NCBI GenBank assembly: GCA_001570385.1
Contig: BBYL01000023.1
Location: 111,964 to 175,963 of the forward strand
Direction of reading: 5' to 3'
Origin: Microtetraspora glauca
GTDB lineage: Bacteria; Actinomycetota; Actinomycetes; Streptosporangiales; Streptosporangiaceae
Length of the DNA: 64,000 nucleotides
Part shown: one piece after another, positions 60,324-64,000 of the stretch
Layout: each line of letters starts with the position of its first letter
Numbering within the stretch: position 1 is the first letter of the stretch
Made by a program: the position numbers and the translations under genes
Notes under the pieces: model-generated
The model's database searches: none
Told to the model about the DNA's origin: nothing
The model's input: only the letters and a program-made list of their open reading frames with translations

Positions 60324-62042
60324 CTACTCGGCATCGCAGGTCACGGCCTCGGATCCAGTCGGTTCCGTGGACCTCGTGCCAGTACTCTCGCCCTTCTTGC
60401 CCGCCTCGATGGGGGCGTAGCGCCGCCGTTGAAGCTCATCGCGTTCAACGTCCGGGATCGTCATCGACTCGGCAAGCACGGCGGCGAGCGCGTCCACTTG
60501 AGTGTTGTCGATGTCAGCGTGGAAGAGCCACCGGATGTTCTCGTCGCGCGTGATGAGGTCGATCGCCAAGCGCCCGCTTTTGTCCTGTGTGGTCGCTGCT
60601 CGGACGTATCGCACTCGGTCAATCGGGATGGCCTGACGGATCTCGCTTTGCTCAAGGAATGCGTTCGTCTTGGCCGTGATGATGCGGCGATCCGTGACGG
60701 CGACGAGTGTCTTTGCCGCCACCTTGTCCATCACTGCCGCCAACTTCTCCTTCGCTCCGCTGAAGATCGCAGAAACTGGATCGAGGGCATCGGGCTGGTC
60801 GGGGAAGCCGAGGACACGTAGGGTCTCACCGTCCTCGAGGAACCATCGCAGGATGCGAAGGTACGGCTCGAGATCTAGCGATTTGGGTGCGCAGGCGACG
60901 CCCGGAGCCTCGAGCGGAGGGGCTGGCGGATGGAGAGCATCGGCAAGGGGCTCGATCGCTTCTAGAAGACGGGCGGAGGTTTGGCGGGCTGCCGTCGAGT
61001 CCTTCCGCCTCCCCGTCAGTGGCAGTGTGTCGCGTCCGGGGAGCTCGGCGATGATTCGTAGCTCCCGCGTCAGCGAGTCGACGAGGCTCGTCGTCTCGGC
61101 GAGAGCGGAGTCGAGCTCCGTGCGAGTGTGGCGCGCAATGGTGTCGACGAGCCGTGCCTCGCCGGCGTCTTCGTGTCCAGCGGCTCTCGCCCGCGCGGCG
61201 TGGAGCGCCTGGTATCCGGTCCATGCCTTGATGGAAGACAGGAGGGCGTTGGCGTCGAAGAGGATTGCCTCGGCGTTCGTCTCGAGATACTCACGGCGGC
61301 CATGTGTGTCGAGCCGATGGATCTGCCGGATGTGATTGCCGACGTTCAGTCGGTACAGGTCAAGCTGCGTACGCAGGTCCACCCTTTTACCCGCGACAGT
61401 GTCCCACAAGGACGTAGGGACCGATCCGACCTCTCGCGCCTGGTCAACTACGTGATCGACGGTGGCGACGAGCGCCGTAAGTTCGGCCCACTGCCCGTGG
61501 CGGATAGTCGTGAGTACCTGGCTTGTCAGCGCGATGTTGGTCCTGACAAGCCCCGTGACCTCACTCAGCTGCATCTGAAGGGCGACCATGGCCAGCGCTG
61601 GCCCGATCACAGCCGCGGCCTGCGCCGCGCTCACCGCAGTCAAGGGAATGAGGCGGGCCTGACCGACTATCTTGCCGTTGGCGAACACTGCTCCGAGGTT
61701 CGCGCCATCCTTGATGGCGAGCGTTCCGCCGGCCTTCAGTAGGGCCTGTGTCGCGTCGCTGATCCTGTAGAGCCCCTGCACGCTGGCGAATGCGTTTCCG
61801 AGGTTGCCGGCCACGGTCGCCGTGTTTCCGATCGAGGCGAGGACCGTGGAGATCTGCATGCGGTCGACGTCCGACACAAGCCCAAAGTCGATCAAATCGA
61901 GCTTGAGTTCCGCCGGGACCTCACCGAAGACGACAGCAACCCCTGGGAGCACCTCCGCTAGGACCATCGATGCCATCGTTGAGTCGATGTCCGAGTTGGA
62001 CGTCGGATCGTCCGAAACAGGCGAGTCGGCGGTATTGCCCAT
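60324..62042 (-). CDS. Uncharacterised protein with PH-like C-terminal domain
   Basis: This 572-residue protein belongs to no family I can name. The N-terminal ~180 residues have Ala-rich hydrophobic stretches (VSAAQAAAVIGPALAMVALQ) that could insert in or bind membrane. The middle is strongly helical (LETNAEAILFDANALLSSIK, SALAETTSLVDSLTRELRII). The C-terminal ~100 residues resemble a bacterial PH-like domain (TLVAVTDRRIITAK, IPIDRVRYVRAATTQDKSGR, LAIDLITRDENIRWLFH). The ATG at 62042 follows GAAGGGAGAG. It is convergent with the CBASS operon inside the island. A defence role is a guess from location only. Confidence 0.7.
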   Translation of the reverse strand: MGNTADSPVSDDPTSNSDIDSTMASMVLAEVLPGVAVVFGEVPAELKLDLIDFGLVSDVDRMQISTVLASIGNTATVAGNLGNAFASVQGLYRISDATQALLKAGGTLAIKDGANLGAVFANGKIVGQARLIPLTAVSAAQAAAVIGPALAMVALQMQLSEVTGLVRTNIALTSQVLTTIRHGQWAELTALVATVDHVVDQAREVGSVPTSLWDTVAGKRVDLRTQLDLYRLNVGNHIRQIHRLDTHGRREYLETNAEAILFDANALLSSIKAWTGYQALHAARARAAGHEDAGEARLVDTIARHTRTELDSALAETTSLVDSLTRELRIIAELPGRDTLPLTGRRKDSTAARQTSARLLEAIEPLADALHPPAPPLEAPGVACAPKSLDLEPYLRILRWFLEDGETLRVLGFPDQPDALDPVSAIFSGAKEKLAAVMDKVAAKTLVAVTDRRIITAKTNAFLEQSEIRQAIPIDRVRYVRAATTQDKSGRLAIDLITRDENIRWLFHADIDNTQVDALAAVLAESMTIPDVERDELQRRRYAPIEAGKKGESTGTRSTEPTGSEAVTCDAE

Positions 62043-62676
62043 TTCTCTCCCTTCGCCCAAAATTCGGACACTCGGGTCTCCTGCCGGGAAATCCTATTGG
62101 AACGGTCTATCCACGCCCCACAGTTCTCACGATCTCAGTTCTATCACGATGGCACTATCCGTTCAGTCGCGCGAAACGTGCGCCCGGCTCGCTGTGCAAG
62201 TCAACGCACAATCGATTCCCGGCTATCTAACTGAGCGCTACTGCCAACGGCACGAGGGCCGCTCCCAGCTCACTTTCGCCCTGCCGCAACGCCAGTTCAT
62301 GTATGTGCCGGTACGAGACGACCGCGGCGATCACGGCCAGCAGGCTCACGGATACGGTGGTGTCGACGACGCGTGTAGGCATCTACCCGGGAGCAGGAAC
62401 TCATCGCGCCGTGCCTCCCTCGGCCACCTCGGCGCAGGTCTCAACGACGAGACGGCCGGAGGAAACCGCAGGTGAGAGCGCCGTAGATTTGCGGCGTGCC
62501 TGGCCGGGGATTCGAACCGGAGCTCGCCAGGCGGATCTTGTCCTTGGTGGGGGCCCACTGGGTGACAAACTGAGTGACAACGCATACGTACGCCCGAGGA
62601 CGCCAAGGACCTTCTGGGGACTGTTTTCCCAGTTCAGAGCCGTATTGGCGCCGTCTAAGTTGACCCGTTGGGTTGC
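62043..62676. other. Intergenic region without a recognised gene
   Basis: About 630 bases lie between the PH-like protein gene and the repeated tRNA fragment. Open frames here are short and not protein-like. A GGTTCGAATCCCCGG-like string on the reverse strand (62501-62520) resembles a tRNA T loop but does not fold. The left part is less GC-rich than the rest of the window. Confidence 0.4.
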
Positions 62677-62718
62677 CTGGGGGTCAAGGGGTCGCAGGTT
62701 CAAATCCTGTCGTCCCGA
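62677..62718 (+). other. tRNA-Pro 3' half duplicate (putative attR)
   Basis: Forty-two bases identical to the tRNA-Pro gene from anticodon loop (CTGGGGGTC) to discriminator. The 5' half is absent: the preceding bases match the tRNA nowhere. An anticodon-loop crossover is typical of tyrosine recombinase elements in tRNA genes. Confidence 0.75.
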
Positions 62719-63265
62719 CCGCGTTTACGCAGGTCGGAAACCTGATCACTTTCTAAGTGATCAGGCTTTTCTGCTGTCTGACCGTCATCTGACCGTGGTC
62801 CAGAGCCTGCCGGACCGTTCTGACCACTGCCCGTCCATGCCTGCTCTGACCAGCCTGTTCGCGGCCAGCTCCGCCGCTCGTGCGGCTGTGTTCAAACGAG
62901 GTCCCAGATTTAGGCAGGCCGCATTGAGCCGGGAGGAGCGGCTTCCCCTGCCCAGATGCCCTTTGGCGCCGGCGTCGGCACAGCACCCTCAGCGCGTGCT
63001 CACAGACAAATGCCGCTGCCGGCACCGCAAGAGCGCCCACGCGGCCTATCGGCCAGGGCTACGAGCCGCTACAAGGACCACCCGCGCCAGGTAAGCAACG
63101 CCGCGATTCCGCATGCGGCGATATCCTTTAAAGCGATACGTTCCACCTAGATGATCAAGGCTGCTGCAGCGAACCTCCCAGGTTTTCTGCACAACCGGAG
63201 GTTCACTGCAAAACACCACTCGGACCGCCCGGATAACAGGCTCTGGACCTACGCCTTTACCGTAG
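62677..63265 (+). repeat. Long direct repeat, right copy: tRNA-Pro 3' half plus CRISPR leader
   Basis: Second copy of the 52093-52682 segment at an offset of 10,584 bases (10,583 at its end, one indel). It has the same order: tRNA fragment, terminator hairpin, ~430 identical leader bases and then a CRISPR array. Substitutions cluster around the terminator and the repeat-proximal end. Confidence 0.9.
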
Positions 63266-63620
63266 GTCCTCATCGCCCCTACGAGGGGTCGCAACCGATT
63301 TCCTCCGCCGCGGCGGAACGGTCGGTGCAGGTCCTCATCGCCCCTACGAGGGGTCGCAACACATGCGTTCCGCCGTTCGGGCCGTAGTAGACAAGTCCTC
63401 ATCGCCCCTACGAGGGGTCGCAACAGTCGCGGTGCTTGTAGCGGACGTGGTGGACGGTGGTCCTCATCGCCCCTACAAGGGGTCGCAACACCGCTTTGCC
63501 GCCGTACACCTCGCCGTACAGGGTGAGCCTTATCGCCCCTACGAGGGGTCGCAACGCGTCGTAGCCGGCGCGGGTGTGCACGATGACCGGGTCCTCATCG
63601 CCCCTACGGAGGTTGCAATA
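63266..63620 (+). CRISPR. CRISPR array 2 (6 repeats, 5 spacers, decaying trailer)
   Basis: The repeat is the same as in array 1, starting at 63266, 63331, 63395, 63460, 63526 and 63591. The first three copies are perfect. The fourth has A for G in the stem, the fifth has a changed 5' end (AGCCTTATCG), and the sixth is degenerate after CCCCTACG. A further eroded copy may lie at about 63653-63685, one spacer length on. Decay at the right end fits a leader on the left. Confidence 0.93.
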
Positions 63621-63793
63621 CCACCGTCCTGTATTGGCTGTTGGTGGTGGTGGTCATCCTCCTCGACCTATGAGGGAGGCGACACGCTGGGGTAGATGAC
63701 CGGACTGGTCGCTCTGCGGGAGCCGGCAGATCAAGGTCCCGCAGAGCGCACCGGTCTTCTCGTGCTCAGGCGCGGTTAGGGCGTGTCCCGTGA

Positions 63794-64000
63794 TCATGTG
63801 ACTGGGTCGCGGAGCCAGATCCGGATCGAGGCAACATCGAGAGTGCCCTGGTAGATAAGCTCCCGTTTGTCGTACCGGGTCGCCACGGCGCGATTCTGGC
63901 GGAGCTTGTTGACGCAGCGTTCGACGGTGTTGCGCTCCTTGTAGCGCTCACGATCGAACGCGGGCGGCCGCCCACCCTTGGAACCGAGCTTCTGCCGGTT
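63794..64000 (-). CDS. IS5-family transposase, C-terminal part (runs off window)
   Basis: Reading leftward from the window edge gives NRQKLGSKGGRPPAFDRERY, KERNTVERCVNKLRQNRAVA, TRYDKRELIYQGTLDVASIR and IWLRDPVT, then TGA. This is the C-terminus of an IS5-group DDE transposase, with the YxxERNTVERC...RYDK block that holds the last catalytic Glu and the following Arg/Lys. The 5' part lies beyond the window. The element's end is probably near 63780 (AGGGCGTGTCCCGTGATC). Confidence 0.8.
   Translation of the reverse strand, partial: NRQKLGSKGGRPPAFDRERYKERNTVERCVNKLRQNRAVATRYDKRELIYQGTLDVASIRIWLRDPVT

Noticed and set aside
62501..62522. tRNA T-arm-like sequence on the reverse strand
   Set aside because: The GTTCGAATC loop is present, but the flanking five bases do not pair and no acceptor or anticodon arm is found.
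63766..63975. 69-codon reverse frame near the right edge
   Set aside because: It is a shadow of the IS5-type transposase read in the neighbouring frame.
52683..64000. Search for cas1, cas2, cas10 or effector genes near the arrays
   Set aside because: No reading frame in the window shows Cas motifs, so the arrays are reported as orphan within this window only.

Overview
The window is high-GC DNA with the dense, GTG-rich, overlapping gene layout of a filamentous actinomycete. The gene families fit the Streptosporangiales or a relative (SARP/AfsR regulator, WD40 Ser/Thr kinase, KstR-type TetR proteins, DUF4328, PadR/HAAS pair). I cannot fix the genus from sequence alone.

Region 1 (1-4.6 kb) holds a partial NarL-type sensor kinase, an N-terminally truncated second kinase, an alpha/beta hydrolase, a DUF4328 membrane protein and a dienelactone-hydrolase-like enzyme. 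Region 2 (4.7-24.9 kb) is a catabolic island. Its core resembles the mycobacterial igr operon for removing the steroid side chain: FadE28/FadE29-like acyl-CoA dehydrogenases, ChsH1 and ChsH2-like hot-dog proteins, a DUF35 protein and an Ltp2-like thiolase/aldolase. Around this core lie an acyl-CoA ligase, a CaiB-type racemase/transferase, an LLM oxidoreductase, a PaaI thioesterase, an SDR and a five-part peptide-type ABC importer. KstR2-like, KstR-like and IclR regulators sit in the island. Palindromes matching the KstR2 consensus precede several operons.

Region 3 (25-51.4 kb) is mixed. It has a 1017-residue SARP-family regulator, an ankyrin protein, PAP2 phosphatase, a two-component system with two COG4705 membrane proteins, LysR/MFS and MarR/DoxX pairs (each with a clear palindromic operator), a Ser/Thr kinase with a WD40-like domain, PadR/HAAS, oxidoreductases, and an RpiR-controlled operon. 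That operon encodes an APC permease, a glutamine-synthetase-like ligase, a FluG-like amidohydrolase and an M20 amidohydrolase, and has a perfect 26-bp palindrome upstream.

Region 4 (51.5-64 kb) is a defence island at a tRNA-Pro gene. The tRNA 3' half, a terminator and a ~550-bp CRISPR leader occur twice, 10.58 kb apart. Each copy leads into a CRISPR array with the same repeat (26 repeats, then 6 decaying repeats); no cas genes are visible. Between the arrays lie a decapitated two-component system, a complete type III CBASS operon (CD-NTase, HORMA, TRIP13-like ATPase, DUF4297-SAVED effector), an IS3 remnant and an unrecognised 572-residue protein with a PH-like C-terminus. A truncated IS5-type transposase closes the window.
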